From: Parasegetibacter sp. NRK P23 | GTDB taxonomy: Bacteria > Bacteroidota > Bacteroidia > Chitinophagales > Chitinophagaceae | Assembly (NCBI RefSeq): GCF_023721715.1 | Contig: NZ_JAMDLG010000007.1 | Location: 1 to 64,000 of the forward strand | Reading direction: 5' to 3' | DNA length: 64,000 bases | Shown here: one piece after another, positions 7,136-16,097 of the stretch | Numbering within the stretch: position 1 is the stretch's first letter | Layout of the letters: each line of letters opens with the position of its first letter | Made by a program: the position numbers and the translations under genes | Notes under the pieces: generated by a model | What the model was told of the DNA's origin: nothing | Databases searched by the model: none | Seen by the model: only the letters and a program-made list of their open reading frames with translations

Positions 7136-8545
7136 TTAGGCTTCTCTTTTAACGAGTTGCGCCACAAGATCTGCTTCGGTGGCTACTTTATTGCCTACAT
7201 ACACTGTTCCTTTCATTTCACAGATCCCTCTGCGGATGGGGGCGGAGAGTTCCATTTTCAGTAAAAGTGTATCGCCTGGCACTACTTGCTGCCTGAATTT
7301 ACAATTGTCGATTTTAAGGAAATAAGTATCGTATTGGCCCGGGGGCATGGCGTTGATGCAGAGAATGCCGCCGGTTTGCGCCAACGCTTCCACCTGCAAT
7401 ACGCCGGGCATTACAGGATTTCCGGGGAAATGGCCCTGGAAGAACTGCTCGTTGAACGTGACGTTTTTCACCCCAATGATGTGTTTGTCACTCATTTCGA
7501 TCACTTTATCGATGAGCAGGAACGGGTAGCGGTGTGGCAATGTTTTTTCGATCTGGAGCAGGTTGTAAACCGGTTCCTGGTTGGGATCGTAAACGGGTAC
7601 ATCTTTGATGTGCTTGTTCTTCTTGATGTATTCCTTGATCTTTTTCGCGAAAGCCACGTTGGTGCTGTGTCCCGGGCGGTTAGCGATGATGCGTGCCTTG
7701 ATGGGGTAGCCGATCAGCGCAAGATCACCCACCACATCGAGCAGTTTGTGCCGTGCGGGTTCGTTGGGGAAACGGAGTTCCAGGTTATTGAGGTACCCTT
7801 CTCCGATTACTTCGATCTTTTCTTTACCGAAAACTTTTGCGAGCCTATCGGCTTCGGCTTCGGTCAGGGGCTTATCCACCACCACGATCGCGTTATTGAT
7901 ATCACCTCCTTTGATGAGGTTGTTGTCGAGCAGCATTTCCAGTTCGTGGAGGAAGCAGAACGTGCGGCAGGCGGCGATTTCATTCTTGAAGTCGCTCATT
8001 CTTTTCAGGCCGGCGTGTTGTGTGCCCAAAACGGGTGAGTTGAAATCGATCAGCGTGGTGATCTTATAATCCATGGAGGGCATGGCTACCATTTCCACGC
8101 GTTTGGCTTCATCGTAGAAGTTGATGTTCTGGTCGATGCTGTACCATATTTTCGCGGCCTCCTGTTCGGTAACGCCGACTTTTTCGATGAGTTCTATAAA
8201 CGGGCGGGAGCTGCCGTCCATGATGGGAATTTCGGGTCCGTCCACTTCAATCAGTACGTTGTCTACGCCAAGACCCACCAGTGCGGCCAGGATGTGTTCC
8301 ACGGTACTTACTTTGGCGCCGTTGTGTTCGAGGGTGGTACCGCGGCTGGTATCCGAAACATAATCGCAATCCGCTTTTACCACGGGCTGACCTGGAAGGT
8401 CAATTCTTTTGAACTGGAAACCGAAGCCGGGATTGGCGGGTTTCAGGGTCATGTTCACTTTAGCGCCGGTATGCAGTCCTGTGCCGAAAATGCTTATATC
8501 TGACTTGATCGTATGTTGCTTATCCGGGTTGAATTGGTTATCCAT
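7136..8545 (-). CDS. lpxC-fabZ: Bifunctional UDP-3-O-acyl-GlcNAc deacetylase / 3-hydroxyacyl-ACP dehydratase
   Basis: A 469-residue fusion, typical of Bacteroidota. The LpxC half (about 1-300) is the zinc deacetylase that commits UDP-acyl-GlcNAc to lipid A: His84 in TVEHILAAL, the EIPIMDGSS loop (105-113), and His266, Asp270 and His293 (HKLLD and RPGHS). The FabZ half (about 325-469) is the hot-dog dehydratase of fatty acid elongation: LPHRYPFLLIDKV, then GHFPGNPVMPGV with His372 and Glu386 as the catalytic pair. The fusion couples lipid A commitment to hydroxyacyl-ACP use. A TATCTTTG promoter box is 28 bases upstream. lpxA follows after 23 bases. In many relatives lpxD precedes this gene; here lpxD is about 14 kb away. 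Confidence 0.97.
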   Translation of the reverse strand: MDNQFNPDKQHTIKSDISIFGTGLHTGAKVNMTLKPANPGFGFQFKRIDLPGQPVVKADCDYVSDTSRGTTLEHNGAKVSTVEHILAALVGLGVDNVLIEVDGPEIPIMDGSSRPFIELIEKVGVTEQEAAKIWYSIDQNINFYDEAKRVEMVAMPSMDYKITTLIDFNSPVLGTQHAGLKRMSDFKNEIAACRTFCFLHELEMLLDNNLIKGGDINNAIVVVDKPLTEAEADRLAKVFGKEKIEVIGEGYLNNLELRFPNEPARHKLLDVVGDLALIGYPIKARIIANRPGHSTNVAFAKKIKEYIKKNKHIKDVPVYDPNQEPVYNLLQIEKTLPHRYPFLLIDKVIEMSDKHIIGVKNVTFNEQFFQGHFPGNPVMPGVLQVEALAQTGGILCINAMPPGQYDTYFLKIDNCKFRQQVVPGDTLLLKMELSAPIRRGICEMKGTVYVGNKVATEADLVAQLVKREA

Positions 8546-8573
8546 TGTGGTTGTATGCCTTTGGTAAAGTGGG

Positions 8574-8581
8574 CAAAGATA
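8574..8581 (-). promoter_or_regulatory. Bacteroidota -7 box (TATCTTTG) for lpxC-fabZ
   Basis: TATCTTTG followed by C lies 28 bases upstream of the lpxC-fabZ ATG, in the 46-base gap after the M28 peptidase gene. It is identical to the box before the EEP gene and implies separate transcription of the lpx operon. Confidence 0.45.
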
Positions 8582-8591
8582 TTGAATTCCA

Positions 8592-9875
8592 TTAACGTAA
8601 CGAACCGGAATCTACTCTTGAGGGGGTGTCTTTCCCCGCGATGATGGACCTGCTGCTGAGGGCTATGGCACGGATAATCCTTGTCATGTTCTCCAGGTCG
8701 AGGGTTGCCAGTTCATCTTCCACGGTATGGTAATGCTTTTCGCTGTCCATTTTGGAGGTGGAGATGGTATGGGCCGGAACGCCGAGCCGGGCGAGGGTGG
8801 CGTTATCGGAGCGGTAGAAAAGGTCCTGGTCGGGATATGGATCGGGGTGGAAGGTGAAATCAGTTCCTTCAAGGTTCTTTGCCAGTATTTTACCCATATC
8901 CGTTTTTTCATATCCGGTGATGTAGGCGCTGTTTTTTCCCCATTTAGAATCGGTGCCGATCATTTCTATATTGAACATGGCCATTACCTTGTCGGGGTTG
9001 AACTGGCGGGAAAAGTACTGGGAGCCGTATCCGCCCACTTCTTCCGCGGTGAAGGCCGCGAAAACGATACTTCTTTCATTGTTTTTTTGCTTCGCGAAAT
9101 ACTGCGCCAGCATCATCACGGCGGTAGTGCCCGCGGCATCGTCGTTGGCCCCGTTATAAATGGAGTCACCGTTTACGGCCTTACCGATCCCGAGGTGGTC
9201 ATAGTGACCCGAAAATATCACGTATTCATCTGGTTTTGACTTGCCGGGAAGTATGCCCACTACGTTGGCGAGGGGCTTTTCCTCCGTATTGTTTTCTGCG
9301 GAAACCGATAAAGTGTTGATGGGGTCGGAGGTAAGCACGAATACCACATTGGCCGCATCGCTCATCCGGTCCTGCTTGTAATTTTTCAACCTTTTAAAAA
9401 TAGAAGTATGCGCCGGGTCAACGGCCACGATGACCGGTTCCGCGCTGGTGAGCAGCGGTAATCCCTTGGCACGGAAATCATCCTCTTTAGAGATATTGAT
9501 GATTTTATAAGAACCGGGCAGTTTGATGTCTATCTTTTTTTCTACGGAAAGCAGGATGATGTTTTCTTCCGCGAACGCGTTCCCGTTCAGCGAAGCGTTT
9601 ATGTTCCTGATATCTGGCCGAACCATAGAAAATGATTGCAGGAAGGAGTTCCCTGAAACCGGCTTCAGTCCTGCTTTTTTGAATTCTTCGGCTATAAACG
9701 CGGCAGCCTTATCGATACCAGGTGTAAAAGTGCGTCTTCCTTCCATATCATCGGCGGCCAGTATGGATTCGATGCGCGTAACTTCTTTAATGTTGATGAC
9801 CTTCTCCAGTTGTTGTGCCGAAGCGGCAGTGGTGGATACTATCAGTGCGAGGACAAGCCCTCCTATTTTTCTCAT
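8592..9875 (-). CDS. Secreted M28-family zinc aminopeptidase
   Basis: A 427-residue exported metallopeptidase with an N-terminal signal (cleavage near ASAQ, residues 18-21). The peptidase core carries the M28 co-catalytic zinc motifs: SGHYDHLG (His-x-Asp), NGANDDAAGT (bridging Asp), TAEEVGGYGS (catalytic and zinc Glu), IEMIGTD (Asp) and the C-terminal KHYHTVED (final His). A PA-like insert occupies about 120-200. M28 enzymes release N-terminal amino acids from peptides; Bacteroidota copies act in the periplasm or outside the cell. The LytTR regulator gene is 25 bases upstream on the same strand, so the two-component genes and the peptidase may form one transcript. Confidence 0.9.
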   Translation of the reverse strand: MRKIGGLVLALIVSTTAASAQQLEKVINIKEVTRIESILAADDMEGRRTFTPGIDKAAAFIAEEFKKAGLKPVSGNSFLQSFSMVRPDIRNINASLNGNAFAEENIILLSVEKKIDIKLPGSYKIINISKEDDFRAKGLPLLTSAEPVIVAVDPAHTSIFKRLKNYKQDRMSDAANVVFVLTSDPINTLSVSAENNTEEKPLANVVGILPGKSKPDEYVIFSGHYDHLGIGKAVNGDSIYNGANDDAAGTTAVMMLAQYFAKQKNNERSIVFAAFTAEEVGGYGSQYFSRQFNPDKVMAMFNIEMIGTDSKWGKNSAYITGYEKTDMGKILAKNLEGTDFTFHPDPYPDQDLFYRSDNATLARLGVPAHTISTSKMDSEKHYHTVEDELATLDLENMTRIIRAIALSSRSIIAGKDTPSRVDSGSLR

Positions 9876-9900
9876 TGAATATTGTTTGATATAGAGAATT

Positions 9901-10635
9901 TTACAAGCTCATCATTTCTTTAAACTTCACGGTTTGCCGGCGACTCACTTCTATCTTTTCACCGCCTTTCATTTCCAGGAGCAGGCCCCCGTTGAAATAG
10001 GGTTCTATCTTATCGATCAGCCGCAGGTTCACTATATGTTTTCGGTTGGCGCGGAAGAATATCTTCTCATCGAGGCGTTCCTCGAGCGCGTTGAGTGATT
10101 TCAGGATGAGCGGTTTGTTGGGGCCGAAGAATACCTTCGCGTAATTGCCCACGCTTTCGAACAACCTGATTTCGGAGAGCTTCACAAACCAGCACCTTTC
10201 CCCGTCTTTTACGAAAACCTGGTCATTTTCTCCGAGCAGACTCCTGTTCACATTGAGTTCACCACCGGCCTGCTGGTCTTTTTCCTCTTGCTGGTGGAGT
10301 TTGTGTATGGCGTCGGAAAGGCGTTTGGGTTCAATGGGCTTCAGCAGGTAATCCAGCGCGTTCACTTCAAAAGCTTTCAGCGCGTATTCATCGTAGGCGG
10401 TGGTGAAAATAACGTGCGGAGCACGGTCAAGCTCTGTAAGCAGGTCGAACCCGGTTTTTCCCGGCATCTGGATATCGAGGAAGATCAGATCGGGCTGAAG
10501 GGTATCAATTCTTTCGATGCCTTCTTCCACATTGGCGGCTTCGGCCACTACTTCGATCTCGGGGAATTCCAGCAATAATTTTTTAAGTTCGTTGCGTGCG
10601 AGGCGTTCATCATCGATCAGGATCGCGCGGATCAT
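9901..10635 (-). CDS. LytTR-family response regulator
   Basis: A 244-residue regulator. The receiver domain (about 1-120) has acidic pair Asp9-Asp10 (IDDE), phosphoacceptor Asp54 in FLDIQMPG, Thr79 and Lys99 (YLLKPIEP). A linker rich in Gln and Glu leads to a LytTR DNA-binding domain (about 145-244), with VFVKDGERCWFVKLSEI, FRANRKHIVNL and EVSRRQTVKFKEMM. LytTR regulators bind direct repeats and act with LytS/YehU-type kinases; the kinase gene lies 60 bases upstream on the same strand. Targets are unknown; the following M28 peptidase gene, 25 bases downstream, is the only neighbour suggested by synteny. Confidence 0.94.
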   Translation of the reverse strand: MIRAILIDDERLARNELKKLLLEFPEIEVVAEAANVEEGIERIDTLQPDLIFLDIQMPGKTGFDLLTELDRAPHVIFTTAYDEYALKAFEVNALDYLLKPIEPKRLSDAIHKLHQQEEKDQQAGGELNVNRSLLGENDQVFVKDGERCWFVKLSEIRLFESVGNYAKVFFGPNKPLILKSLNALEERLDEKIFFRANRKHIVNLRLIDKIEPYFNGGLLLEMKGGEKIEVSRRQTVKFKEMMSL

Positions 10636-10695
10636 GCGTAAAAAATTTAAAGTGTGTGTTTAGGTATTTGGCGGCAACTAAGTTAACATTAAAAA

Positions 10696-11748
10696 TCAGT
10701 AATGTTCCACCACGGGGATGGTTACCCTGGCTTCCACCATATTGCCGTTGATCTCTTTGATTTCGAAATCTGATTTTTCGCCAAAAAGCAGGCTGAGCCT
10801 GTTTTGCGTGCTGTTCAGGCCAAAACCGTCGCCGTTCTTTCCGCCATTAAGGCGGCCCGTATTCTGGATGATGAGCTCGTGGTGGTCATCTTTGAAATCG
10901 GAGATAATGCGCACCAGTCCGCCATCCACCTGTTTGCTGATGCCGTGTTTGATGGCGTTTTCCACCAGTGTTTGCAGCATCATGGGCGGTATAGGTTGGT
11001 CCAGGGTGTCTTCATCAATATCGTATTCAACCTGTAACCGGTCTTCGAAACGGATGTGTTCCAGGGCGAGGTAATCTTTTACGATGTTCAATTCTTTTTC
11101 CAGCGGAACGGTTTCCTGTTTTTCGGCCTGTAGACTGCTGCGGAGGATATTACTGAGTTCCGTGATGGCGGTCCGGGCGCGGATCGGGTCCTCGTCCACC
11201 AGTGCGCGGATGCTGTTGAGCGCGTTAAAAATGAAGTGCGGGTTGATGTGTGATTTGATGGTTTTCAGTTCCAGTTCTTTTACCAGCGCTTCCAGGCGCA
11301 GGGTATCCACTTCCTGTTTCCTGATCTTATTGATGTAATGGTAGAAGTAATAGATGAGGATCCAGGGCGTAAGGAACATACCGTAATCAATCATCTTGGT
11401 AAGGAGTTTCGAATTGAAACTCATGGATGGGGTAGCCGTCTTCTTGGGAATAATGAACACATTGGAAATCAGTATGTTGGCCATTGCGGCAATCAGGCAG
11501 GCCACCACCAGCGCCATCAGCAGGCGGGGCATGGCTTTTTCCACCGGTAACAGGAGCCAGTTGGTCTGCTTGATGTAGGAACGAAGCAGGTGGGAAGTGG
11601 CCAGCCCGGTGGTGATGAATATAAAAAGCTGGTCGATGATACTTTCAGAAAGCTCATTGAAGGTGTAGGCCAGGAAAATGTAGGAGATGGTAACGGAACT
11701 CCAGCCTGCCACCTGGAACAACCAATATCGGGGAATTTTTTTCAGCAT
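10696..11748 (-). CDS. LytS/YehU-type sensor histidine kinase
   Basis: A 350-residue membrane kinase. Four hydrophobic segments fill about residues 10-140, with no recognisable periplasmic sensor domain. A coiled segment (about 143-165) is followed by the His_kinase domain: INPHFIFNALNSIRAL, with phosphoacceptor His171, then an HATPase_c domain with the N-box LVENAIKHGI and the G-box DGFGLNSTQNRL. This pairs naturally with the LytTR regulator immediately downstream. The signal sensed is not evident; in this family the short membrane region itself often senses membrane state or small ligands. A TAGATTTG box lies 17 bases upstream. Confidence 0.93.
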   Translation of the reverse strand: MLKKIPRYWLFQVAGWSSVTISYIFLAYTFNELSESIIDQLFIFITTGLATSHLLRSYIKQTNWLLLPVEKAMPRLLMALVVACLIAAMANILISNVFIIPKKTATPSMSFNSKLLTKMIDYGMFLTPWILIYYFYHYINKIRKQEVDTLRLEALVKELELKTIKSHINPHFIFNALNSIRALVDEDPIRARTAITELSNILRSSLQAEKQETVPLEKELNIVKDYLALEHIRFEDRLQVEYDIDEDTLDQPIPPMMLQTLVENAIKHGISKQVDGGLVRIISDFKDDHHELIIQNTGRLNGGKNGDGFGLNSTQNRLSLLFGEKSDFEIKEINGNMVEARVTIPVVEHY

Positions 11749-11764
11749 ATAGGTTCTGTACTTA

Positions 11765-11772
11765 CAAATCTA
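11765..11772 (-). promoter_or_regulatory. Bacteroidota -7 box (TAGATTTG) for the kinase-regulator operon
   Basis: TAGATTTG reads towards the histidine kinase gene, 17 bases before its ATG, and matches TAnnTTTG. No clear -33 element. Confidence 0.4.
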
Positions 11773-11907
11773 ACCATTTACCCCTGTCACGGAAACCGAA
11801 AAGTATTAATGGTAAAAACGGGGTGTAAATGGTGTTTAAACATTTAGATAGAAACCTTTAGCACAAGGAAAAATGTCTTTTAGGGGTATGGGGTGATTTG
11901 GTAGTTT

Positions 11908-13251
11908 ATGCTGTTTGTTGCTAACTTCACTATTCGAAAATCCGTTCTCTTGAAACCCATACCGTACCTCCATCATCTATGGACCCGCATCCCGGGTTGC
12001 TTGCTCGTAGCGCTGCTGTGGGCGGGTGCTGCCAATGGGCAGGGGCGGGTTGTAATCAATGAGTACATGCCCTGGCCCGACAACGGATGCCCTGTTACCT
12101 CAGAATTTGTTGAGTTGTATAATTTCGGTCCCGGCCCGGCCAATATCGGCTGCTATGTGCTTACCGATGGCGATTACTCCATCACCATTCCCGCTAATAC
12201 GATTCTGTTACCCGGTGAATATTATGTGATCGCCGGCATGGACGTACTCCCTTCCGGTTGCGGAAACCTCACCAAATCGGTTACCGCACAACTGAACTGG
12301 AATACCTGCAATTGCACCAGCGGCACAATTCCTACTACCGGAGCAGGCCTTTTCACAGATGGTGGAAGCGGTGCGGAACAAGTGGTATTGCTTAATAGTA
12401 CCGGAACTGTAGTGGATGCAGTGATCAGAAACCTTCCTGCCGAACCTTCCGCTTCGATCACTACTTCTTCTAACTCGGGCTGTACACCGTTCACATTCGA
12501 CCTCGATAATATGTCCTTCACTTATGAAGTGCTGGGCATGTCCACGGGAAGAGGCAATACTTTCGCGCGGTTGCTTGACGGCGACTGCGGCTGGTTGAAA
12601 GAATCCAAACAAAGCGCCGGTGAAAGCAACAATTCCGCCGGCGATAATTCGTCGCTCTCCGCCGTACTCACCGTTACCAACGGAACTGCCTGCCCATCCA
12701 ACGGCTCCGCTTTTATTGAAGTATTCGCTTCAGATTATACCAGTGTTTTTCCGATGGATTATACCCTCGCAAAAGATGCTGATAACGACAACCAGTATAC
12801 CATCAACGACCTGTACACTCTTGGTACGGACAATACCGCTCCGAATATACCCCTGGATAACCTTTCAGAAGGGCGCTACAAGGTGGTGATCGCCTCGGCG
12901 ATGGGGTGTGACCTTAAGTCCTTTAGTTTCAATATACTTCCCTGCGGGTCCGTACTCAATCCCCTTCTCCCGTCTTCCGATACGCGACCTGTTGAAACGG
13001 GTTTCCGGCTTGCGGCCGCGCCCGGTTCCAAACAGGTATTACTGCAATGGAAAGCGGACCGCACCGAATACAGGCTGGCGGTTTACAACAGCATCGGCCA
13101 GGCCATCCACACCGAAAAACTCCGGGTAACCTCAGCGGGTGTTTTTCAGCACCGCTTCAACATGCCTGGCACCGCGCAGGGCATATTCCTGCTCTCACTC
13201 GAACGCACCGATGGTGTTCCCGGAAAATATATTCAGCGCTTCTTCCGTTAA
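11908..13251 (+). CDS. Secreted lamin-tail-domain protein with T9SS-type C-terminal sorting tail
   Basis: A 447-residue exported protein. A long N-terminal region ends in a signal sequence (ALLWAGAANGQ, near residues 35-45). A lamin-tail (LTD) domain follows at about 46-175, recognised from VVINEYMPW, SEFVELYNFG, YVLTDGDY, LLPGEYYVIAG and VVDAVIRN. The middle part (about 240-350) is Cys-poor with a SprB-like FxIEVxASD/YxLAKDADNDNQYTI pattern. The last 80 residues (EYRLAVYNSIGQAIHTEKL through GIFLLSLERTDG to KYIQRFF) look like a type A T9SS sorting domain, implying surface display or secretion. LTD domains occur in extracellular nucleases and adhesins; no catalytic domain is visible. Function unknown. 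The start could be internal, since the first 20 residues are unlikely signal sequence. Confidence 0.75.
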   Translation: MLFVANFTIRKSVLLKPIPYLHHLWTRIPGCLLVALLWAGAANGQGRVVINEYMPWPDNGCPVTSEFVELYNFGPGPANIGCYVLTDGDYSITIPANTILLPGEYYVIAGMDVLPSGCGNLTKSVTAQLNWNTCNCTSGTIPTTGAGLFTDGGSGAEQVVLLNSTGTVVDAVIRNLPAEPSASITTSSNSGCTPFTFDLDNMSFTYEVLGMSTGRGNTFARLLDGDCGWLKESKQSAGESNNSAGDNSSLSAVLTVTNGTACPSNGSAFIEVFASDYTSVFPMDYTLAKDADNDNQYTINDLYTLGTDNTAPNIPLDNLSEGRYKVVIASAMGCDLKSFSFNILPCGSVLNPLLPSSDTRPVETGFRLAAAPGSKQVLLQWKADRTEYRLAVYNSIGQAIHTEKLRVTSAGVFQHRFNMPGTAQGIFLLSLERTDGVPGKYIQRFFR

Positions 13252-13289
13252 TGGTTCAACCTTTCGCCTTTCATCCTGTTATTAATGGG

Positions 13290-13317
13290 TTGTCATGGCC
13301 TAATTATTGTATTTTTG
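13290..13317 (+). promoter_or_regulatory. Bacteroidota promoter for dxs (-33 TTG, -7 TATTTTTG)
   Basis: A TTG at 13290-13292 and TATTTTTG at 13310-13317, separated by 17 bases, fit the Bacteroidota consensus (TTTG/TTG about 19 bases before TAnnTTTG). The -7 box ends 24 bases before the dxs ATG. This is the best complete promoter match in the window. Confidence 0.5.
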
Positions 13318-13341
13318 CACCCATATTAACCATTTGCTTAC

Positions 13342-15273
13342 ATGGAGATCACAGCGGGCCCACTGCTCAGAAACATCAATACCCCCGACGACCTGAAACT
13401 GCTTACCAAAGATCAGTTGCAACAGGTTTGCGAAGAACTGCGCCAGTATATTATTGACGTGGTGAGTATCCACGGAGGGCATTTCGCCGCCAGTTTAGGC
13501 GTGGTGGAGCTTTCCGTGGCGCTTCATTATGTGTACAATACACCCTACGATCAACTGGTATGGGATGTGGGCCACCAGGCTTACGGGCATAAAATACTCA
13601 CGGGCAGAAGGGAAAGTTTCCCTTCCAACCGCAAATACAAAGGATTGAGCGGATTCCCCAAAAGATCAGAAAGTGACTATGATACTTTCGGTGTGGGACA
13701 TTCCTCCACGTCCATCTCTGCCGCCCTCGGTATGGCTATGGCCGCGAAGTACAGGGGAGAGGACCGGAAATCGGTTGCCGTGATCGGCGATGGCTCCATG
13801 ACCGCTGGCATGGCGTTCGAAGCCATGAACCACGCCGGTGTTGCAGATAGCGATATGCTCATCATTCTCAACGACAATTGTATGAGCATCGACCCCAATG
13901 TTGGGGCGCTGAAAGAATACCTGACGGATATTACCACTTCACATACCTACAATAAACTGAAGGATGATGTGTGGAACGCTCTGGGAAAACTGCCCATCGG
14001 TTCACGCTTTTCACGCGAAATGGCCAGCAAACTGGACCATACCATCAAAGGCATGCTCACCAAAAGCAGTAACCTCTTTGAAGCGCTGAAGATCCGGTAT
14101 TTCGGTCCGATAGACGGGCACAACATCACGAAGCTCGTGGACACGCTCCGTGACCTCAAAAATATTCCCGGCCCCAAACTGCTGCACATCGTTACCGTAA
14201 AAGGAAAAGGATATGCCCTGGCAGAAAAGGACCAGACCAAATGGCACGCGCCAGGGCTCTTCGATAAAATTACCGGAGAGATTTACAAGAAGAAATTTGA
14301 TTTGCCTCAACCGCCGAAATACCAGGATGTATTTGGTCATACAATGATTGAACTGGCGGAAATGAACCCCAATATCATGGGCGTTACACCTGCGATGCCC
14401 AGCGGCTGTTCGCTGAAGTTCATGATGGATAAGATGCCCGACCGCGCTTTTGATGTGGGCATTTGCGAGCAACACGCCGTAACGGTTTCGGCAGGCATGG
14501 CCACACAGGGATTGCGCGTTTTCTGTAACATCTATTCTTCGTTTATGCAACGGGCCTTCGACCAGGTGGTGCATGATGTGGCCATTCAGAAACTACCCGT
14601 GGTACTTTGCCTGGACCGCGCCGGATTGGTGGGAGAAGATGGTCCCACGCACCATGGCGCTTACGATATCGCTTATTTCAGGTGTATTCCCAATATGATC
14701 ATCAGTTCGCCGATGAATGAGTCGGAATTGCGTAACCTGATGTTTACCGCTCAACTCGATTCCAACGGTTATCCTTTTGTGATCCGTTACCCGAGGGGGG
14801 AAGGAGTAATGCCTGAATGGCGCACACCTTTGCAGGAGATCACCATCGGTACCGGCCGCAAATTAAAAGATGGGAAAGATGTGGCGATACTGAGTTTGGG
14901 ACATCCCGGCAACTTTGCCGCCGCGGCCATCCGCAGCCTGCGTTCCGAAGGAATTGACCCTGCGCATTACGATATGCGTTTTGTGAAACCTCTGGATGAA
15001 GTAATGCTGCACGAAGTATTCTCAAAATATAAGAAAGTGGTTACCGTGGAAGACGGCACCGTTGTGGGCGGATTCGGCAGCGCCATCCTCGAGTTCATGG
15101 CCCAACACAATTACCAGGCGGAAGTCACTATATTGGGTATTCCCGACAGGTTGGTGGAACACGGCACCCTGAAAGAACTGCACCGCGAATGTGGTTACGA
15201 TGCCGAAGGTATCGCCGACGCGGTACGCGCCATGCTAAGAGAAACAGTTACGGTAGAAACATTATTGCAATAA
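13342..15273 (+). CDS. dxs: 1-deoxy-D-xylulose-5-phosphate synthase
   Basis: A 643-residue thiamine-diphosphate enzyme that condenses pyruvate and glyceraldehyde 3-phosphate in the first step of the MEP isoprenoid pathway. It has the family length and order: HGGHFAASLGVVEL and DVGHQAYGHKILTGR near the N terminus, the TPP-binding GDGSMTAGMAFEAMN with the later NDN, the pyrimidine domain with GICEQHAVTVSAGMA, DRAGLVGEDGPTHHG, and a transketolase C-terminal domain (VTVEDGTVVGGFGSA). It has its own promoter and ends in a 12-base convergent overlap with scpA, so the two 3' ends share sequence. A stand-alone MEP gene is usual. Confidence 0.97.
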   Translation: MEITAGPLLRNINTPDDLKLLTKDQLQQVCEELRQYIIDVVSIHGGHFAASLGVVELSVALHYVYNTPYDQLVWDVGHQAYGHKILTGRRESFPSNRKYKGLSGFPKRSESDYDTFGVGHSSTSISAALGMAMAAKYRGEDRKSVAVIGDGSMTAGMAFEAMNHAGVADSDMLIILNDNCMSIDPNVGALKEYLTDITTSHTYNKLKDDVWNALGKLPIGSRFSREMASKLDHTIKGMLTKSSNLFEALKIRYFGPIDGHNITKLVDTLRDLKNIPGPKLLHIVTVKGKGYALAEKDQTKWHAPGLFDKITGEIYKKKFDLPQPPKYQDVFGHTMIELAEMNPNIMGVTPAMPSGCSLKFMMDKMPDRAFDVGICEQHAVTVSAGMATQGLRVFCNIYSSFMQRAFDQVVHDVAIQKLPVVLCLDRAGLVGEDGPTHHGAYDIAYFRCIPNMIISSPMNESELRNLMFTAQLDSNGYPFVIRYPRGEGVMPEWRTPLQEITIGTGRKLKDGKDVAILSLGHPGNFAAAAIRSLRSEGIDPAHYDMRFVKPLDEVMLHEVFSKYKKVVTVEDGTVVGGFGSAILEFMAQHNYQAEVTILGIPDRLVEHGTLKELHRECGYDAEGIADAVRAMLRETVTVETLLQ

Positions 15274-16080
15274 AGGATCGGGAGTGGGCGTTTCGCCCGC
15301 TTCCGCAATTTCCCTGTTCTCCGGCTCAATGTATTCGATGATGAAATTGTTACGGCCCTCGCCGGTCATGATCTTCAGGAATTTCATCTGTACCAGTTCC
15401 AGCATACTCAGGAACATGAAGATCGCATGAACGCGGTCGTTACACGATTCAAATATCTTCTCGAACGACATGGTCTTTTTGTGGGAGGCCAGGCTTATCA
15501 TCGCTTCCCGGCTTTGCTCCATGGTGTATTTGTATTGCACCACGGTGTGCACGGGCTGGTTTTTCTTGTCGTATAAGCGCTGCATCACCCGTTCAAAAGC
15601 CTTCATGAGTTTGAACATGGAGATGGCCTGTATTTCCGTTCCTTCCCCGGCTTCCTCCCCGATATTGGAGAGGTCTTTCTGAAGGTTGCCTCTTTTCACC
15701 ATCAGCATGCGGATGGCTTCCATTTCGCTGAGTTGCGTGGAGGCTTCCTTGAATTTTTTGTATTCGAGAATTTTATCGATCAGTTCCTGGCGGGGATCAA
15801 TCTCGTTGCCCTGGGCGTCCAGTTCCTTGCGGGGAAGCAGCATCTTGGCCTTGATGCGCATGAGCGTGGACACGAAAAGGATGAATTCGCTGGACAATTC
15901 AATGTTCAGTTGTTCCTGCCCGTGAATGTATTCCAGGAAGTCTTTGATGATCCTGGTGATGGGAATATTATAGATATCCAGTTCATCTCTTTCGATGAAG
16001 AACAGCAGCAGATCGAACGGACCTTCGAACTGCGGCAGTTTAATCTGGTAGGAGGGAGTATTTGCGGCCATAGTGGTCAA
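15262..16080 (-). CDS. scpA: Segregation and condensation protein A
   Basis: A 272-residue kleisin, the bridging subunit of the Smc-ScpA-ScpB condensin that compacts and segregates the chromosome. The N-terminal YQIKLPQFEGPFDLLLFFIERDELDIYNIPI signature and the FLEYI/LRIKAKMLLPR region are typical, followed by helices and a winged-helix C terminus (MEFLKIMTGEGRNNFIIEYI). A longer acidic tail extends past the domain. The start may be the ATG at 16071 rather than 16080. scpB is not in the window. The 3' end overlaps dxs by 12 bases convergently. Confidence 0.93.
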   Translation of the reverse strand: MTTMAANTPSYQIKLPQFEGPFDLLLFFIERDELDIYNIPITRIIKDFLEYIHGQEQLNIELSSEFILFVSTLMRIKAKMLLPRKELDAQGNEIDPRQELIDKILEYKKFKEASTQLSEMEAIRMLMVKRGNLQKDLSNIGEEAGEGTEIQAISMFKLMKAFERVMQRLYDKKNQPVHTVVQYKYTMEQSREAMISLASHKKTMSFEKIFESCNDRVHAIFMFLSMLELVQMKFLKIMTGEGRNNFIIEYIEPENREIAEAGETPTPDPLLQ

Positions 16081-16097
16081 AAGTAAGCAAAATGCCC

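Noticed and set aside
15262-15273. Frameshift or assembly error at the dxs/scpA junction
   Set aside because: Both proteins end naturally; a 12-base convergent overlap is compatible with two intact genes.
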